DNA from: Areca catechu
Taxonomy: Eukaryota; Streptophyta; Magnoliopsida; Arecales; Arecaceae
Length of the DNA stretch: 64,000 nucleotides
Assembly (NCBI GenBank): GCA_021397845.1
Contig: CM038040.1
Span: 63,628,088 to 63,692,087 of the forward strand
Direction: 5' to 3'
The notes beneath the pieces are model-generated. The model was not told the origin of the DNA, ran no database searches, and was given only the letters and a program-made list of their open reading frames with translations. Made by a program: the position numbers and the translations under genes. This document shows positions 44,287-55,774 of this stretch, one piece after another; position 1 is the stretch's first letter, and each line of letters starts with the position of its first letter.

Positions 44287-45844
44287 TGATGCGGGACAAC
44301 TCTAAGAATACTAAATATACAGAAAAAATAGTAATCTAGTTTTTTTATATTATTTAAATATTAAATATGTAGACTAAATTTTCAAAGTTAAGTAAAGATT
44401 AGCAGGATATTCAGTAATTCTAAGAATCATCATGATCGCAAAGAACTCATGCAAGATAATAAGTAGCCAGGACCCGAGAGTTGAGAAACTCCCGGATTAG
44501 GATAGCTTATCTTCAACAAATCAGATAATAAGAGAAGGGAAGGCTTCTTACCAGTCAGAGATTGAAATTTAATAGCAAAAGAGATCACTCACAACTCTGA
44601 TCGGAGCCTGGAAGAAGAAGCTTCAGTTCCTTGAATCAGATGGCTGATTTGGACCTGGTCTGAAGGCAAGGAAAGCCTCATCTAGGGAGGTGAAACACCT
44701 CGGGGATCCTACAAACGTCAGGGGTTAATCAAAATAGCAATTAAACAGAGGAATAAAAAACTAAGGTTTAGAATTGAAAGAACAAGGTTTAGGTGTGGAT
44801 GTCTCGGGGAAGAAGCAATTGCTTGATTAGGGCAACAGCTAGGGCATCTTCCTCTGGGCATGGCTAATCTCCAGGGATGCAAAAGGATGCTAGGGCAGCA
44901 GGGATTCGGCTAGGGCACACAAAGAGAGCACTCAAGTAGGAAACTAAAGCAAAGACACCAATCACAAATCAATAGCACAAAATTTAAGCAAGTTGTATTC
45001 ATAAGAAAGAGATCATACAAGAGGGGAAGGGGGTAGGATATTTATAGAGTTCCCATGCCCTCTCCTAAAGGGATTACAAGTCTTCTCCTAGTTAGAATAG
45101 GTTTACATAATTTAAGTGGGAGAAAGACTATAAAATAAACCTAGAACTAGGAGTATACAAATTAGATGAAATAAAAACTCAAACTCCTTCTTGTATTTGA
45201 ACTCTTCCACCATGTTGGACTTGGTCAACTCATGGAGGATGCCTATCCTAGGTATGTTAGGCTTCAAGGGGCAGCAAGGGGTTATCGTCCTTTGGATTGG
45301 TGCATGGGCTTTGGACCCTGGAAGCTGGGGTGCCCTAGTATCAGCATATTCCTTGGAATCTTGGTTCTTCGTGCTTGGGCTTGCTTCCTGGGCTTGGAAT
45401 CTTAAGGCCTGGAGTGCTGGAATAACCTAGAAAACATGAGCTCCTAGCATATGGAATATTTCGGAAGCATATGGAGGGAATTTGGCATATGAAATGGCAT
45501 TTGGAGGGAATCAGGGCACCTGGAGGATATCTGGAGGGCATTTAGGGCTCCTGGGTGTCAATTAAGCTCCCATAAGCTGATATAATTGCCTCTAGCTCCT
45601 AAATGAGTTATGGTGGAACTTCAAAATAGGGTAACCTCATCTTTTGTATAAAATTTGGACTCATACTGGACTCATACTGATGTACAGGACTCAATATACT
45701 GGACTAGGTCGAAATAAATCAACTAGTCTCACCTTATTATAGGACTCAATCTTAATTTATTACAAAATTTTCAAAACTTTGACATATGACTAAGTAAACC
45801 AGATAGGGCTTAGTAATCCATATCTAATCCTGGTGCCCCCACCA
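44287..45844. mobile_element. Solo LTR nested in SIRE-2 RNase H
   Basis: The insert begins TGATGCGGGACAACTC and ends GGTGCCCCCACCA, with a perfect 5-bp duplication AGTGG on both sides (44282-44286, 45845-45849). Removing it rejoins the pol frame (AKPL then SDDRF). It is 1558 bp, with no coding region and no primer site, so it is a solo LTR of an unidentified family. The orientation is not fixed. Confidence 0.88.
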
Positions 45845-46250
45845 AGTGGCTTAGCGAATATGTTAGCTAATTATTTTTTAGTACAAATAAATCCTAATTT
45901 AATATCTTTGTTTTGTACATGATCTCTAATAAAATGATGTCTAATTTCTATATGCTTTATCATTGAGCATTGAATAGGGATTTTAGTTAAATTAATAGTA
46001 CTGGTGTTATTATATTTGATTAAAATTTTAGTTTGGTTATACCAAAGTCTTATAGTTGTTACTTAATTTAAAGTACTTGAGCACAACAACTCCCTGTAAC
46101 TACATATTCTACTTCAATGGTGGATAGTGCTATAAAGTTTTATTTCTTACTATGCCATGAGATTAAGTTCACACTAGAAATTAGCATATTTTACTAGTAC
46201 TTTTTTATTAATTTTACAATCACTATAATCAGCATCAGAATAATCAATTA
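45845..46250 (-). pseudogene. pol: SIRE-2 pol, RNase H part
   Basis: In broken frames on the - strand NLISWHSKK, ALSTIEVEYVV, TGSCCAQ, KHIEIRHHFIRDHVQNKD and LANIFAKPL are readable, the copia RNase H. Stops occur within it. Confidence 0.85.
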
Positions 46251-47260
46251 AATTTAATGATGAGTATTTAGAATATCATAATCATAAGTTACATGTTTGT
46301 TTAAAATATCTTATGATTCTTTTCATAGCAAGAATATATGATTCTTTGGATTAGATTAGAATCTAGCATATATACATATACTAAATAGTATGTCAGGTCT
46401 ACTAGCAGTTAAATAGCAAAGATCCAATCATACTTCAATATAGCTTTTGATCAATTCTATTTTCTATTTCATCTTTGTCAAGCTTGCAGGTTGGCCTCAT
46501 CGGTATACTGATTTTCTTTATGGATTCCATCCTAAACTTCTTTAATAATTCCTTGATATACTTGGTTTAGTTGATGAAGATCATTTCCTTTATTTGTTTA
46601 ACTTGAAGTCCAAAGAAGAATCAGCTCACCCATCATACTCATTTCAAATTCATCTGTATATGCTTAGCAAATTCTTGGCAAAGATCTTCAATAGTTGCAC
46701 CAAAGATTAAATTATCTATATAAATCTATACAACTAACATTTCATCATCTTTTTTTTTAATGAGCAATGTTGTATCTATACTATCCCTTGTAAAATAGTT
46801 TATAAGTAAAAATTTGCTAAGTCTTTCATACCAAGCATCAGGGGCTTACTTAAAACCATATAAAACTTTATTCAATTTGAAAATATGATTTGGCAAGACT
46901 TTCAAATTCAGGGGATTGCTCTATAAAAACTTTTTCAAAAATATATCTATTTAGAAAAGTACTTTTTACATCCATTTAAAATAACTTGAAATTCATATGA
47001 CATGCAAAAGTAAATAAAAGTCTTATGACCTCTAATCTTATCACGGGGGCATAAGTTTCATCGAAATCTATTTTCTCTTACTGATTATATCCTTTAACCG
47101 CTAGTCTTACTTTGTTTATAACTATATTACCTTTTTTATCTAATTTGTTCCAAAATATCTATTTAGTACCTATGGCAGGATATTCTTTAGGTCAACTAAC
47201 AAAGGTCCAAACATTATTCTACTCAATTGGTTTAACTTTTCTTGCATAGCCATCATCTAA
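46251..47260 (-). pseudogene. pol: SIRE-2 pol, reverse transcriptase part
   Basis: Reverse transcriptase is readable in pieces on the - strand. The catalytic YVDD box has become YIDN (about 46711-46722, followed by LIFGA), which with many stops makes it inactive. KVLYGFK-like sequence is about 46860. Confidence 0.8.
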
Positions 47261-48860
47261 TTTGGATCTTTTTCAGCTTCCTATATGCAATTGGGTTTAA
47301 TTTGAAAAACAAATGCAAGGTAATCAAAGTGTCTCTAAATAAAGACCTAGTTCTAACATCTTTTAAGGAATCACCTATAATTAAGTCCTTAGGATGGTGA
47401 TATACATACTTCCATTCCTTAGGTAAGTTATCATGCTTTTTGCTAACCTTTTCCATCTCTTCTTCAATTTGTTATCTTTTAGACTCAAATCCTTTATTCC
47501 TTCTTTCAAGGTACTTGCATCATTGTCAATATACTCTTCTTTTCTAGAATGTGAAGGGTCAGACTCATCAAAGATAACATGTATAGATTCTTTAACAATT
47601 AAAGTTCTTTATTGAAAACTCTTGAAAATTTTATAAGCTTTACCTGAAATTGAATAACTAAGAAATATACCATCATCATATTTGGCATCAAGTTTTTTAA
47701 GATTATCTTTTTCATTATTTAAGATAAACTATTTATAATCAAATACATGAAAGTAGCTTATGTTGACTTTCTATCATTCTAAAGCTCATAGGAGGTTTTC
47801 TTTAGAGTGTGTCTAATAAGAACATGGTTAAAAATGTAACATGTAGTATTCACAGCTTTAGCCTGAAAGTATTTCGGAAGATTACCTCAACACAATATTA
47901 TTTGAGCCATCTCTTCTAATGTTCTATTCTTGCTCTCCACAATACCATTTTGTTTAGGTATTCTTGGAGCCGAGAAGTTGTGATCAATGCTATGCTCATT
48001 ACAAAATTTTGCAAAGTATTAGTTTTCAAATTCTATGCCATGATCACTTCTTATTGAAATAATTGAAAGGTTTTTTGATTTGAAACCTTTCTATAAAATT
48101 TTGAAAAATAGTGAATGCATCATCTTTGTGTATCAAAAATAGTATCCAAGTAAATCTAGAAAATTCATCTACTATCACAAGTCCATATTTCTTACCTTCC
48201 AGTCTTGTGGTCCTAGTTGGTTCAAATAAGTCCATGTGTAGTAGCTTTAAGGATCTAGATATTGAGACAATGTTTTTAGATTTGAAATTTCTCTTAATTT
48301 GTTTACCATATTAACAAGCATCACACATAATTATTTTCAAATTTAGTTTAGGCAAACCTTTAAACAAATTCTTAGATATTAATTTAGATAAAGTATGCAT
48401 GCTAGCATGTCCAAGTCTTTATGCTAAAGCTAACTAGTTTCTTAATTTTGTATTCATAGCCACTAAACTTGTACTATTTCTCATGGCTAGATTATTTAAG
48501 TCTACCACGTAAATATTTCTAAGTCTATATCCTACAAATTTGATGTTTGAATCAAAAGAACTAGTAACTATGCATATTAAAGACTCAAACAGAACTTTGA
48601 AGCCTTTGTCATATAAGTGACTAATACATAGTAGATTATACTTCAATTTGTCTACTAGCAATACATTCGCAATGAATATAGAAGGGATGATTTTGATCTT
48701 AGCAATACCAATGATTCTTCTCTTATCATTATCTCTAAAGGTTACAATACTACTTTTTTTTATTTCTAGGATGAAGTTTGCTATTTATCATCCATCATAT
48801 GCCTTGAATAGCCACTATCCAAGTACCATTTTTTTGGATCATTGGACTACAAGATATCCT
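47253..48860 (-). pseudogene. pol: SIRE-2 pol, protease and integrase part
   Basis: From the right: protease core KKWYLDSGYSRHMMDD about 48830-48790; pre-integrase region 48661-48434 (DKLKYNLLCISHLYDKG, YVVDLNNLAMRNS); integrase core MDLFEPTRTTRLEGKKYGL from 48235 with the first Asp; HGIEFEN about 48030; NFSAPRIPKQNGIVESKNRT about 47970-47930 with Glu; and the C-terminal LPKEWKYVYHHPKDLIIGD (47456-47253). The integrase is broken by stops and shifts. Confidence 0.88.
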
Positions 48861-48879
48861 TGCAAAATAAATTAAGTGA

Positions 48880-49616
48880 GAGTTTTAGATATCCAAGCTT
48901 TCTTGGATCCTTTGGGGTTAGTCACCATAGTGTTTTTGGTAACCAAATCTTCTTAACTTTATTTTTGTTTTTCTTCCTTAAGCTGTGCTCATAAGCCTTA
49001 TGTCCAATTTTATTATAGTAGAAATAAATAACATTTATCTTTATAAAGACTTAGGTGCTGAAATTTGGTTGCTGAAATTTATTATTGAAATTGAATTGTA
49101 CTCAATTCTAGTTTTATTATTTGATTCCCTTTGGTTTTTAAGGATTAACTCAAGTTTATTTGAACTCAATGTTAGCTTATCAACCAAAAATTTGAGTTTC
49201 TAAACTTCTATTTCTATATTTTCATTCTTTTCTTTTAAAAGTTTGAGCTTTCTGAATGCTCCTCTTTCTCTTTTTGTAAAGCCTTATTTTTGTCAAGAAC
49301 TTCTTCAATTCTTTTTGCAAGATGATTTTTCTCTAAAGCATCATTTTATCCTTTATAAAATATCATTTGAATATTTGAGAGTTTTGATTTTCAAGCTAAC
49401 TTTCTTAAATTCTACAAGTAAGTCATAGAAAGTTGTATGCTATTCATCAAATGTGAAATCAATGTTAGGTTCATTGATACCTCATCTTCTAAAGCCATGA
49501 GATATAGGTTGGGTAATTCATTTGCTCTTCTTCTTTATTAGAGTTTAATTCATCACTATCACTCCATGTAGCTACCATGACTTTTTCTTCTTGCTTTTCT
49601 TATGGCTCTTTTTTAA
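48880..49616 (-). pseudogene. gag: SIRE-2 gag, truncated at its N-terminal side
   Basis: On the - strand KKVMVATWSDSDELNS (about 49590) matches the acidic region of SIRE-1 gag; a degenerate coiled-coil part and a zinc knuckle with lost cysteine (FYYNKIGHKAYEH, about 49010) follow, then KDPRKLG. The 5' half of gag is replaced by Tat-type DNA at 49617. Confidence 0.82.
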
Positions 49617-50100
49617 CATACAACCAGATCCGAATGCACCCGGAGGACGAGGAACACACCGCTTTCGTCATTGATCGTGGGACCTACTGCTATAAGATGA
49701 TGCCGTTCGGCCTCAAGAATGCCAGTGCCACGTACCAACGGCTGGTCAACAAGGTCTTCAAAGACCAAATTGGCCACAACATGCAGGTGTACGTGGATGA
49801 CATGCTGGTGATGAGCAAGCCCACTTCGGACCATGTCGGTGACCTGGCGGAGACCTTCAGTAATCTTCGACTTCACCAGATGAAATTGAACCCAGCGAAG
49901 TGCGCTTTCAGCGTATCCGCCGGGAAGTTCCTGGGGTTCATGGTGATCCAAAGAGGGATAGAGGCCACCCGGAGAAGGTCCAGGCTATCCTGGACATGGA
50001 GCAACCCACCTCCAAGAAGCAAGTGCAGCGGCTCACCAGCCGGATAGCCACCCTGAGTCGATTATTTCAAGGTCGCTGATCGCTGCCAGCCCTTCTTCAA
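49617..50100 (+). pseudogene. pol: Tat-type reverse transcriptase, 5'-truncated
   Basis: The open frame to 50047 gives YNQIRMHPEDEEHTAFV, MPFGLKNASATYQRLVNKVF, YVDDML (YVDD at 49790-49801) and LNPAKCAFSVSAGKFLGFMV. After QRGIEA the frame shifts; QAILDMEQPTSKKQVQRLTS continues in another frame. The fingers half of the domain is missing upstream. Confidence 0.92.
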
Positions 50101-50610
50101 GATGCTGAGGAAGATGAACGACTTTACCTGGACGAAGGAGTGCCAGGAGGCATTTGATGAGTTGAAGAGGACACTGGCATCCCCGCCGCTGCTTTCCAGG
50201 CTCGAGGAAGGAGAGGAGCTCCTCATGTACATGGCAGTCACCCCGGAGGCCGTCAGTTCAGTCCTGGTTCGGACGGATGACAAGGGAATGCAAAGGCCGG
50301 TGTGTACACGAGCAAACTCCTCTGCGATGCGGAGCTCAGGTATTCCCGATCTGAGAAACTGATTTTTGCGCTAATCGTGTCCGCTCAGCATCTCAGGCCT
50401 TATTTCCAAGCGCACCCATCGCGGTCCTGACGGATCAGCCACTGAAGTGGTGCTCAGCCGACCTGACACGTCTGGGAACTGGCGAAGTAGGCGCTCAAGC
50501 TCAGTGAGTTCAACATCACCTACAAGCCGAGGTCGGCCATGAAGGCACATGTACTCGCTGATTTCTTGGTTGAGTGTATAGGCCTGGGCGAGGGGCCGGA
50601 AGAAAGCCTC
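50101..50610 (+). pseudogene. pol: Tat-type RNase H (first)
   Basis: FTWTKECQEAFDELKRTLAS, YMAVTPEAVSSVLVRTDDKG (50102-50362) and, after a frameshift, ELRYSRSEKLIFALIVSAQH-like sequence, then EFNITYKPRSAMKAHVLADF with LVECIG are read. It is the RNase H/connection region that normally follows gypsy reverse transcriptase. Confidence 0.88.
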
Positions 50611-50639
50611 GAGACCGGCAGCTGGAACCAGGACCAGAG

Positions 50640-51170
50640 GAGGATGTTGGATCCTTCACGTGGACGGAGCCTCGAACTCTGGTGGGAGCCGAGCAGGACT
50701 CATCCTTGCCAACGGCGAGGGGTTGTCACCGAGTGTGCGCTCCGCTTCCAGTTCGCCGCCACCAATAACAGGCGGAGTACGAAGCGCTTCTCGCGGGGCT
50801 AAGAGTGTCCCGCGAGCTGGCATGGCCTGTCTCAGGGTCTTCACCGATTCACAACTGGTGGCCGGGCAGGTCTTTGGGGAGTACGAGGCGTGGACCTCCA
50901 AATGGCGAAGTACCTGGAGCTCATGCAATCGAGCACGTCAAGATTTCGGTGCTTCAGCGTCTCCCATATCCCTCGCGAGGAAAACGCCCATGCGGACGCC
51001 CTCTCCCGCCTGGCAACCCTGCCGGACTCATCACTGGGCCGCGCCTCATCGAGCACCTTAAAGCCCCGAGCTACGAGACCCCATGGAGGTCCAGTAGGTC
51101 AACCAAGAATCCAGTTGGATGGACAGTGTGTCGAGTACATCACAACGACACTTGCTAGAGGACCGCATGG
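50640..51170 (+). pseudogene. pol: Second, archaeal-type RNase H of the Tat-type element
   Basis: In shifting frames HVDGASNSGGSRAGLILANG, VTECALRFQFAATNN, EYEALLAGLRVS, LRVFTDSQLVAGQVFGEYEA and IPREENAHADALSRLATLP are readable. The DGASN, E and TDSQLV contexts are RNase HI-like. A second RNase H between the first one and integrase is a known trait of Tat elements. Several frameshifts break it. Confidence 0.85.
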
Positions 51171-52170
51171 TGGCTAGCCTCATAAAGAGGAAGGCCACGC
51201 GGTTCGTTTGATGGACGGGCTGCTGTATCAGAGATCCTACTCCTACCCGCTCCTCAAGTGCTGAGACCCGCAGAAGCTGCACTCGTGCTCCTGGAGATTC
51301 ACGAGGGCATCTGTGGGAATCATGTGGGGGCAGGACATTGGCGTATAGGCCCTCCGTCAAGGTTACTCTGGGAAACAATGAAAGAGACGCAGCTGACTTC
51401 GTGAAAAGGTTGCGACCGTGTCAGGGCACGCTGTGGTGCAATGTCAACCCGCTGCCCCACTGGCCCAGCACTCCACCCCAGGGCCGTTCGCTCAATGGGG
51501 CATGGACCTCCTAGGACCTTTCCCTCCGGTGTCGGGGCAACGAAAACTCTTGATCGTGGCTATCGACTACTTCACGAAGTGGGTCGAAGCCGAATCTTGG
51601 CCCGGATCACGGATGGGAACATCACCAAGTTCCTCTGGAAATCGATTGTCTATCGCTTCAGCTTACCCCACACCATCATCACCGACAATGGACGCCAGTT
51701 TAACTGTCGGGAGTTCAAGGAGTTTTGCAACGACCTTGGCATCCACTATCGTTTCACCTCGGTGGCGCATCCTCAGACAAACGGAGAGGCCGAGGTAACA
51801 AACAGGACCATCTTGCAAGGCCTCCGGACAAGACTGGACCAGGCCAAGGGGAGGTGGGTTTAGAAGAGGCTCCAAGCATCCTTTGGGCGTATCACACTAG
51901 CCTAAGGATGGCTACAGATGACACCCCATTCAACCTCATCTTTGGGACGGAAGCGGTTATCCCAGTTGAGCTCAGCCTACCAACCCTGCATGTGGAACAG
52001 TATGATGAGGCGAAGAACCTTGCCAGGATGCTGCTGAACCTGGACCTCCTTGAAGAAATGAGGGATAGGGTGCGAGCTCGGATGGCGGCTTACCGGTAAC
52101 GAGTGGCCAGATACTACAACTCCAGGGTGCGACCGAAGTCCTTCCGCAGGGAGACCTGGTACTATGCCGC
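51171..52170 (+). pseudogene. pol: Tat-type integrase
   Basis: The N-terminal zinc-binding region is degenerate (LMDGLLYQRSYSYPLLKC about 51211). The core is in two frames: TPGPFAQWGMDLLGPFPPVS with the first Asp (51418 frame), then HTIITDNGRQFNCREFKEF with the second Asp and PQTNGEAEVTNRTILQGL with Glu (51441 frame). WAYHTSLRMATDDTPFNLIF and FGTEAVIPVEL follow (51725-52099), with a stop before RVARYYN. All three catalytic residues remain, but the frames do not connect. Confidence 0.9.
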
Positions 52171-52970
52171 ACTGAAGCTTCCCAGCCACGGGAGTGCGAA
52201 AGCTCTCCCTAAATTGGGAAGGCCCTTATAGGGTGGCGGAGGCACTCCCCCACGGGGTGTACTGCCTGGAGGAGCTCGACGGATCCCGGTTCCCTCGGAC
52301 CTGGAATGCCTCAAACTTGAGGATGTACTACCAATAGTGTAAGACCCCTCAAACTTTAGCAATAAAATCTTTTTCGTCAAATGCCTACTCTCTCTCGTAG
52401 GACAAAAGCCATCCAGCTCTAAGTTCGGCGAGCATGGACATGGTGGAAGATCCGCGATGGCGCAAGATCCCTCTCATAAGAATCCCGGAGTTCAATCTAG
52501 AGTGTCGCACGGAATTAATTCTGAAATGAGCCCCGAGTTCAGTCCGGAAGAGATCCTGATGACTTAGTGTCCCAGTCCTACAAAATCCCGGAGAATAGCT
52601 CGGCAAGCCGTGCAAGGCTCAATCCAGCCTGCAGCCCCGGGTTCAGTCTGAAAGTTTGCAAAGAACCTGGTTCCAAAACGAAGTCCCGACTTCGGTCTGG
52701 AAGGTGGAGTAGAACCCAATTCGTCCACACAATCCCGAGTCTAGCTCAGAACGCACTACGGGACTTAGTCCAGTAACTAGCACCGAGGTTCAGTCCGGAA
52801 GATGCCAAAAAAAAAAGAAAGAAGAAAGAAGAAGAAAGCACACACGTCGGAATAGTTATGGAAAAATGATTTTTCATTAATCTCAGTTCCTTACAAAAGG
52901 GGCTCCGACAGGTCAGAAGACCCCAAAGAAAGAAAGGAAACTGACAAAGAGAAAGAGGTGAAGCTGCAGA
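52171..52970. repeat. Region downstream of integrase with degenerate repeats
   Basis: A polyadenylation-like AATAAA is at about 52360. From about 52480 to 52800 irregular units of roughly 45 bp repeat CCCGAGTTCAGTCCGGAAG or close variants. No gene is supported. An A-rich stretch (52806-52840) precedes the antisense ORF end. Confidence 0.6.
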
Positions 52971-52971
52971 G

Positions 52972-55421
52972 CTACTTTGACTGACCGCATCCTCCTGGGG
53001 CCAGGGCATCCTCTCCACCGGCGGCATCGTCAGGTTGATCGAGAACCGCCACCTCAGCAACCGCCACAGTCGGAGCTCCTTCGTGCTCTTCCCTCCGACC
53101 ACCCAGAACGACTCCGCTAAGGTCGAGCTCGAGATCGAAGGAGCTCACCTTCTCCCGGCACACTTGGAAGCCCTTCAGAAAGGAGTCCACAGCCCCTGTG
53201 CACCTCCACAACGTATTCTTTGGAGGCCCGGAACTTCGGCACGGCCTCCTGTGCCTCCCTCTTGGATGCCTCCAGCAGCCCGTTGACGTAAGAGTTCTTC
53301 TCCTTGGCTGCGCTCAGCTCCTTGAGGGCCTCCTCAACCCGGCGCTCCAAGAACCGGGACTGAGCCCTAAGGCGAGTCTTCTCCGCCGCATCTTCCTCCG
53401 CACGGTGCTGGTTCGAGATCCTCTCCTCCAACAGAGAGGTCTCGAGCTCCTTCACGCGCCCCTCGACGTGGCCCAGGTCCGCCCGGACGGCCTGGTTGTT
53501 CGCTCGCAGCTCGATCCCCTTCTCCATGAGGTCCTTGACATCGGCTGCGAGTTTGCCGAGCTTCTCCTCCTTCTCGGCATCCTTCTTGGCGTAGCCGGCG
53601 AGGAAGTTCCTTAGCAAGAGAACGTCTATCCTGATATGCATCGAAAAAGATACAAGACGTTAGTAAGATCCAACAGGAACTTTAAAAGGTCAGAGCTCGG
53701 AACTTACCGTAAAAAGCAGCGGGAGGATCCCGAGCAGTGCCTCAAAGTAGTCCCGGCCGCCCCTCAGACGGCGGTCCTGGGAGGTGCTCGCAAACTCCAT
53801 CACCCTCTCCGCGAGCCCTTGATCACGGACACGGAGGAGCGGTTGGTGAGGCTCGACGATGGAATGAGGTCATCTGCAACGGGCTGGGCGGCCATCCCTT
53901 TGCCAGGCGTGCGGCCGTCACTGGAGCTGCCACCGCCCTGGTGGCCACCATGGAGATGACCGGTGCAGCAGCAGGAGTAGGCATTGCCCGGGGGGGTTCT
54001 GGCCTCCTCTCACCCCCGATCCTGTCGAGGTCGACGACAGGGACGTCGGGCGCCCGGGCCTGGGGCAACCTTGGAGCATGAGCAGTTGCCCCAGGACAGG
54101 CGATGGCTGAGGTGGGCGCAGGCCCCCGACTTACCTCAATGCGAGCCCTCTTCGCTAGGGGATTCTCAGTCCCTTCGGCAGCGTCCCTCTCCAGGATGCC
54201 CTCCATCAAGCTTTCTACGGAGAACTTTATACTTGAGAAAAAGAAAGGGGGGGTCAGTTAGGCCGGCATAAAAGAAAGGAAGTGCAAAGCAGAAAATGAA
54301 GGTAGAGGGGGAAGATCCGGGGGCCTCACCCAACTCCGGATGGGACTGATCCTTGCCTTGAATAAATTCTGCTCCGAGAGCAGAACATCAAGGGATGGAT
54401 CACGTGACTCAGCAACAGTACATAATCATCCTGATCCGCCGACTCGACTTGGGAATTTTGGTTCGGGGACCGGTCCGGCTCACTCCAGGCCCAGTCGACG
54501 TCCTCGATCGAGGCAAAGAAGAAGCGGTTCTTCCAACCCTTGATTGATGAAGGGAGGTCGAACCTAAGACACCTAGGCCGGGTGAAATGTACCACCAGCA
54601 ATCATCGGTGGAGTAACGCTTCAGGGTGAAGAGAGCCCTGAAGAGGGAGAAACGGGCAACGAACTCGTGGAAGTGGCAGAAGATGATGAAAGCAAAGATG
54701 ACCCGGATGGCGCTAGGAGCCAACTAGGTCGGGACAAGACGATAATGACTGAGAAACGAAAGAAAAAAGGGATGAAGGGGAAACAAAGACCCCCAAGGAT
54801 GAAGTCCTCGTAGAAGGCGACCCTCCCAGGGCCACTAGAGGTTACTCAATCTCTAGGCCGTGGGAGGGAAAGACGGACTGAATCCTGGATCCCATAGATA
54901 TCCGGATCCAAGAAAGATCATCTCCGATCATCGTCGAGGTATAACCGAAGGGACCAGAGGAAGAGGCCTCCAAAGGAGGAAGGGAAGAAATGGGACGTGC
55001 GGAAACTATGGGAGGAGACCTAGGACCCCTAGGGACACCTATGGTCACGGCCCTAGGTTGGAGCTGCCTTCGGACCTCATCCGAAATCTCTTCCCCCTCC
55101 AAGGAAGAAGACGATGGAGTCCTCAACCGGGAAGGACCAGCCTCGTCCGGGTTGGAAGAAACATGACGGCGACGCGCCATGAAGGAAGAAGAAGCAAGAA
55201 AAACTAGCACAAAGATTGGGAGGCGGAAGAAGAGAAAAGGAGACGCAGGCACTCACCGGGATGTTTTGAACCAAAGGAGTGGCGACCCTGAAAGATGAAG
55301 GGAGACCACTGCAATCGCCGGCGAGGTGTGAGAAAGCGGAGATACCTCATTTTCGGAAAGTCCCCCTCCTTTTCAAACTCAATCAATAGTAGCCATACGC
55401 TTCTTTCCGTTCCGAGCCATT
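52972..55421 (-). pseudogene. Antisense additional ORF (aORF) of the Tat-type element
   Basis: The reading is opposite to pol. A likely start is MARRRHVSSNPDEAGPSR at 55180, or an upstream exon from ATG 55421 (MARNGKKRMATID, then TGA) with a GTGAGT donor at 55257-55252. The middle (54840-54340) in shifting frames gives GRVAFYEDFILGGL, APSAIRVIFAFIIFCHF, WWYIS and IKGWKNRFFFASIEDVDWAW, resembling the 'putative gypsy type transposon' domain (Transposase_28). The C-terminal part (53641-53117, 174 aa open) is a coiled coil (EKEEKLGKLAADVKDLMEKG, KELETSLLEER), ending at TAG 52972-52974. Function unknown. Confidence 0.78.
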
Positions 55422-55663
55422 AGATGACTGTCACGTGGGAGCACGCCCGACATCGACGCTTCGGATCGAGAGAAACTGCCTTGGTTTCGAAATGGTGCAT
55501 TAATGGCCCGTCACATGCAAACGTGGCATCCTCTCACAGGGTTTTAGGCGCAACGGGAGCGGCGACAGCGATCGTGGCAATTATGGCACAGGATTTTCAT
55601 CCTTTCCACGTCATCTCCGAATTAAATACCCACGTCCCAAGCTATGACGCTTCCATGGGACCT

Positions 55664-55678
55664 GGGATGGGGGGAAAC
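55664..55678 (+). promoter_or_regulatory. Polypurine tract of the Tat-type element
   Basis: GGGATGGGGGGAAAC directly precedes a TGATATGGCT LTR start. The assignment rests on this position. Confidence 0.68.
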
Positions 55679-55774
55679 TGATATGGCTACATCGCTGACG
55701 TGGAACGTGTGTCAGATCCAGCTGGAAGTCGCAAGTGCTACGTGGATTTTTCTTACAAAATTCCCGCTCTTTCG

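Larger units (their letters stand above)
39904..49616 (-). mobile_element. SIRE-2: degenerate Sirevirus-type Ty1/copia element, 5' end lost
   Basis: On the - strand the order is gag, protease, integrase, reverse transcriptase, RNase H, env-like region and 3' LTR. Its LTR ends are like those of SIRE-1 (start tATTGACCCCG, end AGGCAACA). It is older than SIRE-1, with stops in every domain. A hAT element and a solo LTR are nested inside. Gag is cut at 49616 by the Tat-type element, and the 5' LTR was not found. Confidence 0.9.
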
